Shown piece by piece: positions 1 to 9,188 of a stretch of DNA of 64,000 bases (the stretch's first letter is position 1; each line of letters begins with the position of its first letter). Source of the stretch: Halomonas sp. 54_146. GTDB lineage: Bacteria > Pseudomonadota > Gammaproteobacteria > Pseudomonadales > Halomonadaceae. The translations under genes were made by a program, and so were the position numbers. The notes beneath the pieces are model-generated. The model worked only from the letters and a program-made list of their open reading frames with translations, made no database searches and was not told where the DNA came from. Location: NCBI RefSeq assembly GCF_001507855.1, contig NZ_LGEN01000018.1, positions 1 to 64,000 of the forward strand. Reading direction: 5' to 3'.

Positions 1-16
1 CTATATATCTATCCAG

Positions 17-319
17 CTATACCTGCAAGGCTGACGCCTTGCGCTGCCTTGACTGCCGATTCATTCGGAGAATCGAATCGCAGAATGCGGCAGATTTTTG
101 TTCAACCACTGGAGTCACTATCCCCTCACGAATCGACGTTCGCATATGGGGCACAGAGAGCAGAAAAAGCGTTTCCTGAATGGCAGACCAATCTTCTTCG
201 GATACCAAGACCGCTCTGTTGCGCACCCCCATGATAACAATGGGTTGGTGGGACTCGGCAGCTTCATCAATCAACCGATAAAGGTTGTTGCGCGCCTCAG
301 TAGCGGTGATTCTGACCAT
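17..319 (-). CDS. Phd/YefM-family antitoxin with atypical C-terminus
   Basis: Reads as a 100-residue protein whose first ~70 residues follow the Phd/YefM antitoxin fold: an N-terminal TATEARNNLYRLIDEA segment, a VLVSEEDW strand-turn, and an ETLFLLS...MRTSIREG helix. Members of this family bind their own promoter and neutralise a RelE/YoeB-type toxin. The last ~29 residues (basic, S/R/Q-rich) do not resemble the short acidic tail usual in this branch and may come from a frameshift or end rearrangement. A partner toxin would lie before position 1, so its presence cannot be judged. Family assignment is firm; function as an active antitoxin is inference. Confidence 0.7.
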   Translation of the reverse strand: MVRITATEARNNLYRLIDEAAESHQPIVIMGVRNRAVLVSEEDWSAIQETLFLLSVPHMRTSIREGIVTPVVEQKSAAFCDSILRMNRQSRQRKASALQV

Positions 320-436
320 GATGCACCTCTCGGAAGTTCACGTGACTACAACCTGTAGACCCCAGGATACGTACGTCAAGGCGTATGCATTATTGGTGGC
401 TTTACTGGGGCTGCGACGCAAAAAAGTAGCCTTCCG

Positions 437-730
437 CTAGGCGGCTTCAAAGCTCAGGGGGTGAATGTCATCCAGATTGACCGTGCTGCGCGCTACCCAA
501 AGATCGTACCTGTCCTGCATCACCAGCCAGCTCTCAGGAGACCGCCCAAGCACCTTGGATAACCGAAGCGACATTTCGGGGCTGATGCCACTTTCCCCTT
601 TCAGTAACCGAGACAACGTAGAAGGTGAAACCCCCAGGCTAGACGCCAACTGGCGGGCGCTGATACTAAAAGGTTCCAGGTAAACCTCCCGAATAAATTC
701 GCCCGGATGCGGCGGTTTGTGCATAGTCAT
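437..730 (-). CDS. higA: HigA-type antitoxin (XRE HTH)
   Basis: A 97-residue protein with the HigA/VapI signature: HPGEFIREVYLEP start, a helix-turn-helix (ARQLASSLGVSPSTLSRLLKG, residues ~26-46), then a conserved SLRLSKVLGRSPESWLVMQ helix pair. It neutralises HigB and represses the operon by binding the promoter. It lies downstream of the toxin gene with a one-base TAATG overlap, the toxin-first order typical of higBA. Length matches the family (~95-105). Confidence 0.9.
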   Translation of the reverse strand: MTMHKPPHPGEFIREVYLEPFSISARQLASSLGVSPSTLSRLLKGESGISPEMSLRLSKVLGRSPESWLVMQDRYDLWVARSTVNLDDIHPLSFEAA

Positions 731-1008
731 TAGTGATAGTCCTCGTAATCAAGAATGTAGGCGTTGCCGTCTTGAAATTCGAACGTCATACGCCAATTTC
801 CGTTCACCCAAATCGACCAACGCTCTTGATCCTTACCTCTCAATGGATGCAGCCGAAAACCAGGGATGTCCATGTCTTCTAGCGATGTAGCGGTATCAAG
901 CGCTGCTAGCTGCATACGCAATTTTTTGGCATGGTCAGGCTGTATCCCCGCCGTGCTACCCGTTGAGTAGAACCGCTTCAGCCCTTTGTGACGGAATGAT
1001 TTAATCAT
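730..1008 (-). CDS. higB: HigB-type mRNA interferase toxin
   Basis: A 92-residue RelE-superfamily toxin beginning MIKSFRHKGLKRFY and carrying the HigB landmarks: the region around residues 52-62 (FRLHPLRG), ERWSIWVNGNWRMTF, and the closing DYEDYH. Such toxins cleave mRNA on the ribosome. The frame stays open 31 codons upstream to 1101, but that stretch is hydrophobic and unlike the family, so the ATG at 1008 is chosen. It precedes and overlaps the antitoxin gene by one base. Confidence 0.88.
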   Translation of the reverse strand: MIKSFRHKGLKRFYSTGSTAGIQPDHAKKLRMQLAALDTATSLEDMDIPGFRLHPLRGKDQERWSIWVNGNWRMTFEFQDGNAYILDYEDYH

Positions 1009-1370
1009 GAGAGCACTGTAGCTCAATGCGCACCACGCAACAACAAAACTTAATATGAAAGCGCTCCACAGGCGAGCGGGATGGACAGAATTGCCCGACA
1101 CCTAGGAAGAGTAGGTTCATGGTTTGTTTGTGTTCTCACTTTGAGATAGCGTCAGCCAGCTAAATGTAAACAGGCGTGTACTGTGTTTATTAGGGGCTGT
1201 TGACGAATATGGAGCCCCGCGCCTGCAAGCACAAGGCACAATTCGCAATAGGTGAGCCATGCCGTATTCTTGAATGCTTTACCTAAACCATTTGCCTGAA
1301 CTATTTACTCGCAGTGTTAGGTTACTTGCAGTCTTAGGTAAGAATTTACGCTATCTGATTTGGAGACGTT
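1009..1370. other. Intergenic region between higB and the aminotransferase gene
   Basis: No convincing gene. It must hold the higBA promoter (minus strand) and the promoter for the gene at 1371. A 6-bp inverted repeat (GGGGCT/AGCCCC, 1193-1198 and 1213-1218) surrounds a GTTGAC-like core, and near-repeats of TTAGGT...ACTTGCAGT occur at 1316-1340. Nothing here identifies an insertion-sequence remnant with confidence. Confidence 0.5.
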
Positions 1371-2474
1371 ATGCCTCGCTACCCTGAACACCTGACCGGT
1401 GAAGGCCCGGTAAACCCCTTTCCCGGCATTAAAGTGCTGGAGCGCCGGATTGGTCGCGAGATCACGCATCGTCTGGGTTCTAACGAGGGGCTGGATATGC
1501 CCCACCGCGCGCTGCGGGAACACTTTGGTGATGCGGTGGTTGAGCACGTTTACGGCTATGGCGATGCCGAGGCGCTGGGGGTACGCCAACGCGTGAGCGC
1601 GCAGCAGAATATTCCCCTTGAGCACCTGCTGGTAGATGCCGGTGCCGATAGCCTGATCGCCCTAGCGCTGCGCACCACCTGCGAAGCGGGTGAAACGGTG
1701 GTGAGCACCGCAGGCACCTACCCTACCTTCGGTTATTTTGCCCAAGGGCAAGGGTGCCGATTGGTGGAGCCTAGCTACATTGAAGCGCCTGGCGTACTTG
1801 CCCCTGACCTAGAAGCCTTAGCGGCTGCGGCGCACCAGGAAAACGCACAGCTGGTGTATCTGGCCAACCCAGATAACCCCAGCGGCCACTTGCACAGCGA
1901 CAGCGCGATTTTCAAACTGCGCAAGGCACTGCCCGATGATTGCTGGCTGCTATTAGATGAAGCCTATGGGGATTTTCGTGATGATGCAGGCAGCGAGTTC
2001 CTCGGCCAAGCGCTACCTGGGGTGATTCGCCTGCGCACGCTCTCTAAAGCCCACGGGCTGGCGGGCTTACGGGTTGGCTACGCGATTGCACACCCTGATG
2101 TGCTGGCCATGATGATGAAGGTGCGCATTCACTACGCGGTGTCGTCGTTCACCCAGGCCGCGGCAGAAGTCGTGCTCGATCACCCCGATGAGGTACGTGA
2201 ACATATTGAGGCAATCAAAGCCCGCCGGGAGCAGCTGGCTGCGCACTTTATCGCCTTAGGTGCCGATGTACTGCCCAGCGCGACTAACTTTATCGGTATT
2301 CGCCTACCCAGCGCTGAACTTGCCGCCAAGGTGCATCAGCAGCTGTTGGCTGAAGGCGTGCTTGTGGCACGCCTAGCGCATCCTGCGTTGGCTAATGTAA
2401 TCCGTATTACCGCCGTACAAGCAGCACTGGAGCCAGGAAGATTGGCGGCGCTAGAAAAGGCTGTTAGCGCTTAA
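1371..2474 (+). CDS. HisC-like PLP aminotransferase (class I/II)
   Basis: A 367-residue fold-type I aminotransferase closest in pattern to histidinol-phosphate aminotransferases: NPDNPSGH (substrate/PLP-binding Asn), LLDEAYGDF with Asp196 and Tyr199, and TLSKAHGLAGLRVGY with the Schiff-base Lys226. HisC moves the amino group from glutamate onto imidazole-acetol phosphate. There are no other his genes here, so a paralogue acting on another amino acid (aromatic, or in osmolyte metabolism) is equally possible. Start is fixed by GGAG five bases before the ATG at 1371. Confidence 0.85.
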   Translation: MPRYPEHLTGEGPVNPFPGIKVLERRIGREITHRLGSNEGLDMPHRALREHFGDAVVEHVYGYGDAEALGVRQRVSAQQNIPLEHLLVDAGADSLIALALRTTCEAGETVVSTAGTYPTFGYFAQGQGCRLVEPSYIEAPGVLAPDLEALAAAAHQENAQLVYLANPDNPSGHLHSDSAIFKLRKALPDDCWLLLDEAYGDFRDDAGSEFLGQALPGVIRLRTLSKAHGLAGLRVGYAIAHPDVLAMMMKVRIHYAVSSFTQAAAEVVLDHPDEVREHIEAIKARREQLAAHFIALGADVLPSATNFIGIRLPSAELAAKVHQQLLAEGVLVARLAHPALANVIRITAVQAALEPGRLAALEKAVSA

Positions 2475-2572
2475 ACCCGCGTAATGATGGCCACGCGGTA
2501 GGCGCTGGCTGTCATCCGCCAGTCATAGACTCGGGGTAGCGTGGCCACAAGCTGCCATAAGAGTCTACCAAC

Positions 2573-3892
2573 ATGTCACAGCGCCGCCCCCGCACTCTCA
2601 GCGACGCCGAAATCACGGCACTCACCCATTTAGCCAACGGCAATGCCTTGTATCGGCAGCGCGAAGCAGAGCGCAAGGCGCGGCTATCATCGGCTTTAGC
2701 GCTGTTTCACCCCGCAGCGCCAGCTGTCGAGACACCTTCGTTAGGCCTGAAAATTCTGATGATTTCGGATGTTTACTTTCCTCGCATCAACGGTGTTTCC
2801 ACTTCTATCGCCAGCTTTCGCGGCAGCCTTGAGCGCCTGGGCTACTCGGTCACGCTAATCTGCCCCGACTACCTTGTGGGGCAGGTAGACGAGCCAAGCG
2901 TGCTGCGTATCCCTTCCCGCCAAGTACCCGGCGACCCTGAAGACCGCATGATGCGCTACCGAGACATTCTTGCCCTGGCACCAACGCTGGCTGGCGAGGC
3001 CTTCGATCTCATTCATGTTCACACCCCTTTCACGGCGCACTATGCCGGGGTCGCCCTGGGGCGTCGGCTAAATATTCCGGTGGTCGCCACGTATCACACG
3101 CTTTTTGAGGAGTATATTCATCACTATATTCGCTGGGTGCCACGGCGCTGGCTGCGTTTTGCTGCACGCAGGCTTTCGACACACCAGTGCCAGCAGCTCG
3201 ATGCTTTAGTCGCGCCCTCCCAGGCGATGCAGCACGCGTTAAGCCGCTACGGTGTCACCACTCCCACCACGGTGATTGCCACCGGCTTGGCGCTGGAGTC
3301 ATTCTGTAAGCCTCAGGATACTAACGACTTTCGCTCCTATTACGGCCTACCGCAGCAAGCACGATTACTGCTCTATGTGGGTCGTGCTGCCTTTGAGAAA
3401 AACATCGATTTTCTGATCGACATGCTGCCCAAGGTGTTAACCGAACACCCCACCACTCGGCTGATTATTGCCGGCGAAGGCCCGGCGCATGATTCTCTTG
3501 TACAACGCGCCCAGGAAGTTGGCGTGGCAGAGTCGGTGCTGTTCATCGGTTATCTTGATCGCAGCGGCCCACTGCAAGCGGCCTACCGCGCTGCTGATGT
3601 GTTTGTATTCGCCTCACGCACTGAAACCCAGGGGCTGGTGCTACTGGAAGCGATGGCACTGGGAACGCCGGTCGTTTCTACCGCCATGATGGGCACTCGG
3701 GATGTGCTAAAAGAAGGAGAAGGCTGCCTGATTGCCGGTGATCACCATGAAGACTTCGCCGCCAAGGTCAACCACCTGCTAAGCGATGAAACACGCCGCC
3801 AGCAGCTCGCCAAGCGCGCCCAAACCTATGCCGCCAGCTGGCACGAAGATACCAAAAGTGCCGAACTTGTTGCTATGTATCAGAAGCTTTAG
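2573..3892 (+). CDS. GT4-family glycosyltransferase
   Basis: A 439-residue protein with the two Rossmann lobes of GT4 glycosyltransferases: KILMISDVYFPRINGVSTSI (N-lobe, from ~residue 60), HVHTPFTAHYAGVALGRR, and the C-lobe with LLYVGRAAFEKNIDFLI, IAGEGP and the ASRTETQGLVLLEAMALG acceptor/nucleotide-sugar E-x7-E motif. It resembles PimB/MgtA-like enzymes that glycosylate lipids. The first ~55 residues (R/E-rich helix) are an extra segment before the usual start and have no function I recognise. It stands alone, so substrate is unknown. Confidence 0.85.
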   Translation: MSQRRPRTLSDAEITALTHLANGNALYRQREAERKARLSSALALFHPAAPAVETPSLGLKILMISDVYFPRINGVSTSIASFRGSLERLGYSVTLICPDYLVGQVDEPSVLRIPSRQVPGDPEDRMMRYRDILALAPTLAGEAFDLIHVHTPFTAHYAGVALGRRLNIPVVATYHTLFEEYIHHYIRWVPRRWLRFAARRLSTHQCQQLDALVAPSQAMQHALSRYGVTTPTTVIATGLALESFCKPQDTNDFRSYYGLPQQARLLLYVGRAAFEKNIDFLIDMLPKVLTEHPTTRLIIAGEGPAHDSLVQRAQEVGVAESVLFIGYLDRSGPLQAAYRAADVFVFASRTETQGLVLLEAMALGTPVVSTAMMGTRDVLKEGEGCLIAGDHHEDFAAKVNHLLSDETRRQQLAKRAQTYAASWHEDTKSAELVAMYQKL

Positions 3893-3966
3893 GCAATATG
3901 CTTATAACGAAAATCGGCGCACTGGCTCTCACCCTGCGACTACCTAAAATTTTCTGGTGAATTTTC

Positions 3967-5961
3967 ATGAAGCTAAACCATTACTCAATAAAGCGGCGCA
4001 TCAGTGTCGGTATCGTCGCTGTCATTTGCTTAGCCATTGCCATCATCGTGCCTTTCTTAATGAATCGGATAGAAAATGTGATAGAGCAGGCTGAATACCG
4101 TGAGTTGCAGGCACTGCAACAAAGCTTTACGGCAAAAGTAGACGCTGAAGCCCGCCAATCAACGACCATGAGTGAGCTGGTAGCTGGGGTTCCAGAGGTT
4201 CAAGCGGCCGTCGCTGATCAGGCGCGTGACAGGTTAGCAGCGCTTTTCGTGCCAGGCTTCCAAACCCTTAAAGAGCAAGGCGTTATGCAGTTTCAGTTTC
4301 ACCTGCCTCCCGCGACGTCTTTACTCCGAGTGCATAATCCCGACACCTTTGGTGACAACCTCAGCGAACTGCGCCCAACCATTGTTGAAACGAACCGAAC
4401 CCAGCAACCTGTATCAGGGGTAGATCAAGGAATGGCTGGCTTAGGTATCCGCGGTCTGGCACCTATTTTCCATCAAGGTGATCATGTTGGTTCGCTTGAA
4501 TTCGGCATGAGTTTAGGCCAACGCTTCTTCGAAGAGTTTTCTGAGCAGTATGGGGTCGAAGCCGGCCTGCACTTGCGCCAAAACAACCGCTTTACCCCAT
4601 TCGCTTCCACGCTAACAGAAGGCCAGTTACTTTCCGCGTCAGCCATTCAGGCAACGTTTAACGGTGAAAGCGACCTTAGCTACGCCACTTACGAAGGTGT
4701 TCCCTTCGCCGTGCTAGGGCACGTTTTGTACGACTATGCAGGTACGCCTATTGGTGTCGTTGAAATTGCCCTTGATCGCTCAGGCTATGTAGCCGCCTTA
4801 ACCATGGCGCGCAATTCATCGTTGCTGATTGCTGCGTTAGCACTGGGCATTGGCCTAGCGGTTGCGCTGTGGCTATCGCGAACCATCACACGGCCTATTC
4901 AACGCACGGTGACTGCGATGGAAAACATTGCCGCTGGCGAAGGGGATTTGACACGCCGCCTGGATGATAGCGGCCGAGACGAACTGAGTGCGCTTGCCAA
5001 ACAGTTCAATGCCTTTGTTGGGCGCATGCAGCAGACGCTGCGCGAAGTGCGAATCAGCAGCGTAAGCGTTAATCAAACGGCCGGTGAAATTGCTAAAAGT
5101 AGCGAAGAATTATCGACGCGCACCGAGCAAGCCGCTGCTAATTTGCAAGAAACCTCTGCTTCAATGGAAGAAATAACGTCTACCGTCAATCACAGCGCGG
5201 ATGCTGCACACCAGGCCAACCAGCTGGTTCAATCTACCGCGGAGGTGGCTCGCCAGGGTGCGGATGCCATGGGCCAGGTCGAGCGCACGATGGATGATAT
5301 TAATACGTCAGCGTCGGAAATCAGCGAAATTATCACCATGATTGACGCGCTTGCTTTCCAGACCAACATTCTGGCCCTTAACGCCTCTGTTGAAGCCGCC
5401 CGCGCCGGTGAGCATGGCCGAGGGTTTGCCGTGGTTGCTGAAGAAGTACGCACCCTGGCTAACCGTTCCAGCGAAGCCTCTCGCCAGATCCGGGGGCTGA
5501 TAGATACCTCGCTTTCTCACACCCACTCCGGCAGCAAGCTCGTGCGTTCTACCGCGCATACCATGAAGGATATCGTTGAAAGCGTGACGCGCGTCACCGA
5601 TGTGATTGCCGAGATAAGTGCCGGCACCAAAGAGCAAAGCACCGGCATCGGGCAAATCAATACCGCTGTCGCGGAGATGGACACGATGACCCAGCAAAAT
5701 GCGGCCATGGTTCAGCAATCTACCTCTGCCGCCAGCGAAATGCGCGAACATGCCCAGCATCTCAACCAGTTGATCGACTCTTTTATACTCGGCGACGCCC
5801 AGCAGGCGATGAACTCGGGTGCCGCTATTGCACGTGCTGCTAAGCACCCCGAGCTTGCTGCCACAACAGCCAGTCAACCGCTGGCGGCTAGACAGTCGCT
5901 TTCTCAAAAGCAGTCGCTTTCTCAACAACAATCAACTTCTCAAGAATGGGAGGAGCTCTAA
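3967..5961 (+). CDS. Methyl-accepting chemotaxis protein, Cache-type sensor
   Basis: A 664-residue chemoreceptor: TM1 at ~13-33, a ~240-residue periplasmic Cache-like sensor (motifs [14 protein letters not shown] and [11 protein letters not shown] suggest the dCache_3 class), TM2 at ~283-303, a HAMP domain ([24 protein letters not shown]), and a methyl-accepting coiled coil with the invariant hairpin tip around [20 protein letters not shown]. The tip contacts CheA/CheW. The C-terminus is three in-frame copies of a Q-S-rich hexapeptide ending in EWEEL, resembling the tethering pentapeptide that recruits CheR/CheB. Ligand unknown. It converges on another chemoreceptor gene. Confidence 0.93.
   Translation: MKLNHYSIKRRISVGIVAVICLAIAIIVPFLMNRIENVIEQAEYRELQALQQSFTAKVDAEARQSTTMSELVAGVPEVQAAVADQARDRLAALFVPGFQTLKEQGVMQFQFHLPPATSLLRVHNPDTFGDNLSELRPTIVETNRTQQPVSGVDQGMAGLGIRGLAPIFHQGDHVGSLEFGMSLGQRFFEEFSEQYGVEAGLHLRQNNRFTPFASTLTEGQLLSASAIQATFNGESDLSYATYEGVPFAVLGHVLYDYAGTPIGVVEIALDRSGYVAALTMARNSSLLIAALALGIGLAVALWLSRTITRPIQRTVTAMENIAAGEGDLTRRLDDSGRDELSALAKQFNAFVGRMQQTLREVRISSVSVNQTAGEIAKSSEELSTRTEQAAANLQETSASMEEITSTVNHSADAAHQANQLVQSTAEVARQGADAMGQVERTMDDINTSASEISEIITMIDALAFQTNILALNASVEAARAGEHGRGFAVVAEEVRTLANRSSEASRQIRGLIDTSLSHTHSGSKLVRSTAHTMKDIVESVTRVTDVIAEISAGTKEQSTGIGQINTAVAEMDTMTQQNAAMVQQSTSAASEMREHAQHLNQLIDSFILGDAQQAMNSGAAIARAAKHPELAATTASQPLAARQSLSQKQSLSQQQSTSQEWEEL
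5893..5946 (+). repeat. In-frame 18-bp tandem repeat (3 units)
   Basis: Three 18-bp units at 5893, 5911 and 5929, in phase with the chemoreceptor reading frame, encode [12 protein letters not shown] and QSTSQE. Units 1 and 2 are nearly identical; unit 3 has drifted. They directly precede the WEEL terminus and lengthen the flexible tail. Confidence 0.9.
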
Positions 5962-6005
5962 GCTAATTCTCTCTCAGCCAAACGTCCCTGCCGCCCTGTA
6001 AAACG

Positions 6006-7973
6006 CTAAAAGGCTTCAGCGTGGGGCTCAGTGTGAAGCATCGGTGTGTTTGCCGCAGGAGATGAGCCTACTTTGTAATGACTAATTCGACCCGACATCT
6101 CCTCCGCTTGTTCGTCTAGCGAACGGCTAGCGGCAGCCACCTCTTCAACAAGCGCTGCGTTTTGCTGTGTCACTTCTTCTAGTTGACTCATCGCACGATT
6201 AATTTGCTCAACGCCTGCTGATTGCTCAACGGTGGCTGACGCCATATCTTCCATTAGTTGGGCAACCTTTTGAATCCGTTCAGAAATCGTCGTTAGCGTT
6301 GTACTGGTAGAAGTAACTAAGCGTTCCCCTTCGTCAATATTAGTGATGTTGTTATCGATCAGTTTGCGTATTTGGTTAGCTTCTTCGGCACTGCGGCTGG
6401 CGAGCTTGCGCACCTCGCTTGCCACTACCGCAAACCCGCGCCCGTGTTCACCGGCACGAGCCGCTTCAACAGAGGCGTTAAGCGCCAGCAGGTTGGTTTG
6501 GAAAGCAATATTGTCAATGGCAGCGACAATCGCGGTGATTTGGTCGCTAGACTCATGGATATGCTGCATGGCTTCCTGCGCTCGTTGCGCAATTGATGAG
6601 GCCTGTTCCGCTTCTGCCGCAACATCATTGGTCATGCCCTGCGCCTCGTGGGCGTTATCGGCGGTCTGGCGAACGGTGGCGGTAATCTCTTCAAGACTAG
6701 AGGCGGTTTGTACCAATGAGGCCGACTGTTCTTCGGTGCGCTGCGCCAGGTCTTGATTTCCCTGGGCTATTTCACCACTGGCAAGCTCGACCGACTGAGC
6801 ATTGCGTTTGATCTCGCTAACCAGCGCCTCAGTATCCGCCGAGGCATCATTAAAGGCGCGGTAAAGCTGAGAGAGCTCGTCAGTACCCGGTACGGCTAAG
6901 CGTTGGGTAAGGTCATCTCCCCGCGTCGCAATATTATTGAGAGCAGCCGTTAACGGGCGAGTAATAGTGCGCACCATCAAGATAGCCAGGCCAACAGCAA
7001 TAATAGTGGCTAACAACGAAATAATGACGTAATTCCATAGCGCTTGTTGCACATCACGCCGCATATCCGTCGTTGTGGTAATGATGCTCTCGGCTACGCT
7101 GTCTTCGAGCGCTTTTAGCCGAGCAATTTTGACGGTTTGCCATTCAAACCATTGATTAGGGTCTACGTTGTAACCGCCAACATCGTAGCGCTGAATAGCC
7201 AGCTCCCGCCGTTCAATCAAGCGGTCTATGTCAGGGCCGCTTAACGCGCTACCTAGCCTCTGCCGTTCTTCAGGTGCCGCAAACGCACGGAACCCGCTAA
7301 GGAAGGCGGTTTCCTCTCCTAATAGCGAAAGATAACGAGTCAACATGTCAAAGGACATGCCGTCTGCGGCAAAAGCGCTTGATAGCATCGCCCTTTCAAT
7401 GCCAGCTAAATCCTTGGCCTCTAGTAAATTAAAGTAAGCGGCTAACTGGCGGCTAATCTCGCCTTCGCTGGCCTGCTGGGCAAGCGCCCCAACAAGGTTC
7501 ATAAGCTGGCTATTAATGCCCGTATAGTGCTCAAGCACGGTATCCACCGTTACGCTTAGCTGATCAATATCACGGCGCAGCGAAGCCGTTTGCTGCCATT
7601 GCCGAACGAGCTGGTCGAGCTGGTCTCGGGCTGCAGCACTTAATATTTGACTCCCCATGCTCTCTCGCTGCTGGATAAACGCTTGCGCAGCTTCGTCTGT
7701 CGCCGGCCTTTGCTGGCTCAAGCGCTGGCCAAATGCCTCGCCTTCACTCGCCAAATAACCTGAGGACATCCCACGCTCAAGCTGCATTTGGTGTATCCAA
7801 TCGCCCGCATTTTGCGATAGCACCGTCATCGCCTGCAGCCGCCCTAGCTCCTTCACCGCCGTTTGGCGTTCAAGCACGCCATTGAAGGCAAACCACGCCA
7901 ACGCCAGCAATGGCAACGTCAGCACCATGGCAAATTTTATGTACATTGGAGTTCGGTTAATCATCTTCTTCAT
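6006..7973 (-). CDS. Methyl-accepting chemotaxis protein, NIT-type sensor
   Basis: A 655-residue chemoreceptor starting [11 protein letters not shown]1 (~10-28), a periplasmic helical domain with the [14 protein letters not shown] signature typical of nitrate/nitrite-sensing (NIT) domains, TM2 (~310-330), HAMP ([21 protein letters not shown]) and a canonical signalling hairpin ([20 protein letters not shown]). The likely stimulus is nitrate/nitrite, by family. The start at 7973 is set by AGGGG seven bases upstream; the seven codons before it are discounted. It converges on the Cache receptor with 44 bases between stops and no CheR-binding tail. Confidence 0.92.
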   Translation of the reverse strand: MKKMINRTPMYIKFAMVLTLPLLALAWFAFNGVLERQTAVKELGRLQAMTVLSQNAGDWIHQMQLERGMSSGYLASEGEAFGQRLSQQRPATDEAAQAFIQQRESMGSQILSAAARDQLDQLVRQWQQTASLRRDIDQLSVTVDTVLEHYTGINSQLMNLVGALAQQASEGEISRQLAAYFNLLEAKDLAGIERAMLSSAFAADGMSFDMLTRYLSLLGEETAFLSGFRAFAAPEERQRLGSALSGPDIDRLIERRELAIQRYDVGGYNVDPNQWFEWQTVKIARLKALEDSVAESIITTTTDMRRDVQQALWNYVIISLLATIIAVGLAILMVRTITRPLTAALNNIATRGDDLTQRLAVPGTDELSQLYRAFNDASADTEALVSEIKRNAQSVELASGEIAQGNQDLAQRTEEQSASLVQTASSLEEITATVRQTADNAHEAQGMTNDVAAEAEQASSIAQRAQEAMQHIHESSDQITAIVAAIDNIAFQTNLLALNASVEAARAGEHGRGFAVVASEVRKLASRSAEEANQIRKLIDNNITNIDEGERLVTSTSTTLTTISERIQKVAQLMEDMASATVEQSAGVEQINRAMSQLEEVTQQNAALVEEVAAASRSLDEQAEEMSGRISHYKVGSSPAANTPMLHTEPHAEAF

Positions 7974-8012
7974 AGATTGCCCCTCATAAAACACGCCATA
8001 ATGCCCAACTTA

Positions 8013-8042
8013 TTCTTAACGTATTATTTCTTAACGTATTAT
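8013..8042. repeat. Perfect 15-bp direct repeat upstream of the NIT receptor gene
   Basis: Two adjacent identical copies of TTCTTAACGTATTAT (8013-8027, 8028-8042) lie 40-69 bases upstream of the NIT receptor start. The position is right for a duplicated promoter element or activator site; function is inferred from position only. Confidence 0.75.
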
Positions 8043-8165
8043 CGTATGCCTGGTTCTGCATAATAATGACAAATCGTAATTAGATGATAAGCCGTGAAGA
8101 CGTGAACACAAAATGCTGTTTTCATGTTTTAGTTTAAAAGCGGTAGCTTGCATTCAACACATAGT

Positions 8166-8184
8166 TGATTACTCAACGTAATCA
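8166..8184. promoter_or_regulatory. Operator-like palindrome
   Basis: Perfect 7-bp inverted repeat TGATTAC-N5-GTAATCA in an otherwise empty intergenic stretch, ~190 bases upstream of the NIT receptor gene. It has the size and symmetry of a dimeric regulator site. No regulator is assigned. Confidence 0.4.
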
Positions 8185-8232
8185 TCAATTTAGTAATGAA
8201 ATCACACAGCGTTTGGGAAGGAGCACAGATTG

Positions 8233-8327
8233 CAGGCACAAAAAAAGGCACCTAAGTGACTGATTTTAAAGATGGTGCCGGTGGCCAGACTCGAACTGGC
8301 ACACCCGTAAAGGCGGCGGATTTTGAA
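8233..8327 (-). repeat. Left att-type repeat: duplicated 3' end of tRNA-Leu with terminator
   Basis: Bases 8273-8327 are identical over 55 nt to the 3' part of the intact tRNA-Leu(CAA) at 10217-10271 (CCA end, T arm, variable arm, up to the anticodon). Bases 8233-8272 match its downstream terminator with a few changes (stem AGGCAC/GTGACT instead of AGGCGC/GCGCCT). The 5' half of the tRNA is not recognisable beyond 8327, so this is not a working tRNA. It is the expected footprint of integration into a tRNA 3' end. Confidence 0.88.
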
Positions 8328-8488
8328 GCCTTAGAACACTTGCTCACTACGGCACACTGCATTGATTTTAAAGGAATTTTACCTACAAATATGCTCACTC
8401 TGGCTCGTTAAAGCTGAGTCATGTTGTCGCAATGTGGACACTTCACGTTTATTTGCCATTATTACCAAATAGGTATATATTTTTTTCC

Positions 8489-8854
8489 ATGGATAGCCAA
8501 TCACCAAAACCTTTGCGATGGGTCGCCAGCTCAAAAAAAGATCTCCAGGCCATGCCCGAGGATGTGAAAGATGTTTTCGGCTTCGCGCTTCACCTGGCTC
8601 AATCCGGTACAAAACACGCACAAACTAAGCCACTCAAAGGCTTTGGCTCGGCTGGGGTTCTTGAGGTCGTGGAAGATTACCAGGGTGATACCTACCGCGC
8701 TGTTTACACGGTTCGTATCCAGGAAGCGGTATATGTACTGCACTGCTTTCAAAAGAAGTCATCCACCGGCATCTCCACACCCAAACCCGATATAGACAAA
8801 ATCCGTGACCGATTGAAAGCAGCAGAAAAACACGCCAAAGGGGAAACCTCATGA
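8489..8854 (+). CDS. RelE/ParE-type toxin (phage Gp49/HigB-like)
   Basis: A 121-residue protein of the Gp49-like branch of the RelE superfamily: KPLRWVASSKKDLQAMPEDVKDVFGFALHLAQ at the start, then TKPLKGFGSAGVLEVVEDY, TYRAVYTVRIQEAVYVLHCFQKKS and a lysine-rich tail. These toxins are translation-dependent RNases. The ATG at 8489 matches the family start; an in-frame codon at 8432 would add 19 unrelated residues. No strong Shine-Dalgarno is visible. It overlaps the antitoxin gene by four bases (ATGA). Confidence 0.85.
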   Translation: MDSQSPKPLRWVASSKKDLQAMPEDVKDVFGFALHLAQSGTKHAQTKPLKGFGSAGVLEVVEDYQGDTYRAVYTVRIQEAVYVLHCFQKKSSTGISTPKPDIDKIRDRLKAAEKHAKGETS

Positions 8855-9168
8855 TCATTGAAGAAAGCACCGGTAACGTCTACGACGATATTCACAGCCA
8901 TGATGCCGATGAAATGCTCATCAAAGCACAGCTTGCCGCTAAGATCGGTGAGGTCATCAAGCATCGCCGTTTAACTCAGGTCAAAGTTTCCGAGTTGACC
9001 GGCTTGCCTCAGCCTAAAGTGTCTGCCCTTCTTAAAGGCCAGTTTCGGGGCATCAGTGAATCCAAAATGCTCGAATGTTTGGCCCGCCTGGGCCGTGACG
9101 TACGCATTGTGGTGGGGCCAGCTCGCCCACGCTCTAAACCTGGGCATGTACAGCTTGAGGTATCTTAA
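8851..9168 (+). CDS. XRE-family antitoxin
   Basis: A 105-residue HTH protein: acidic N-terminus, then KIGEVIKHRRLTQVKVSELTGLPQPKVSALLKG (HTH at ~32-68) and the FRGISESKMLECLARLGRDVRIVV ending typical of HTH_37/HigA-2-like antitoxins paired with Gp49-like toxins. It should neutralise the toxin encoded just upstream and autorepress the pair. The ATGA overlap indicates coupled translation. It is cargo of the tRNA-Leu mini-island. Confidence 0.87.
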   Translation: MIIEESTGNVYDDIHSHDADEMLIKAQLAAKIGEVIKHRRLTQVKVSELTGLPQPKVSALLKGQFRGISESKMLECLARLGRDVRIVVGPARPRSKPGHVQLEVS

Positions 9169-9188
9169 ACAGCCATTATCTTTTTATA

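Noticed and set aside
1009..1101. N-terminal hydrophobic extension of HigB as a signal or TM segment
   Set aside because: HigB toxins are cytosolic and begin at the MIKSF-type start; the extension is promoter-region DNA.
1193..1218. GGGGCT...AGCCCC around a GTTGAC core as an insertion-sequence end
   Set aside because: The inverted repeat is only 6 bp, there is no transposase fragment and no target duplication.
5308..5931. Minus-strand open frames inside the Cache chemoreceptor gene
   Set aside because: Antisense shadows of the conserved signalling domain; no family resemblance.
8273..8360. A second tRNA-Leu gene
   Set aside because: Only the 3' 55 nt match; the anticodon stem, D arm and acceptor 5' strand cannot be formed from 8328-8360, so it is a remnant.
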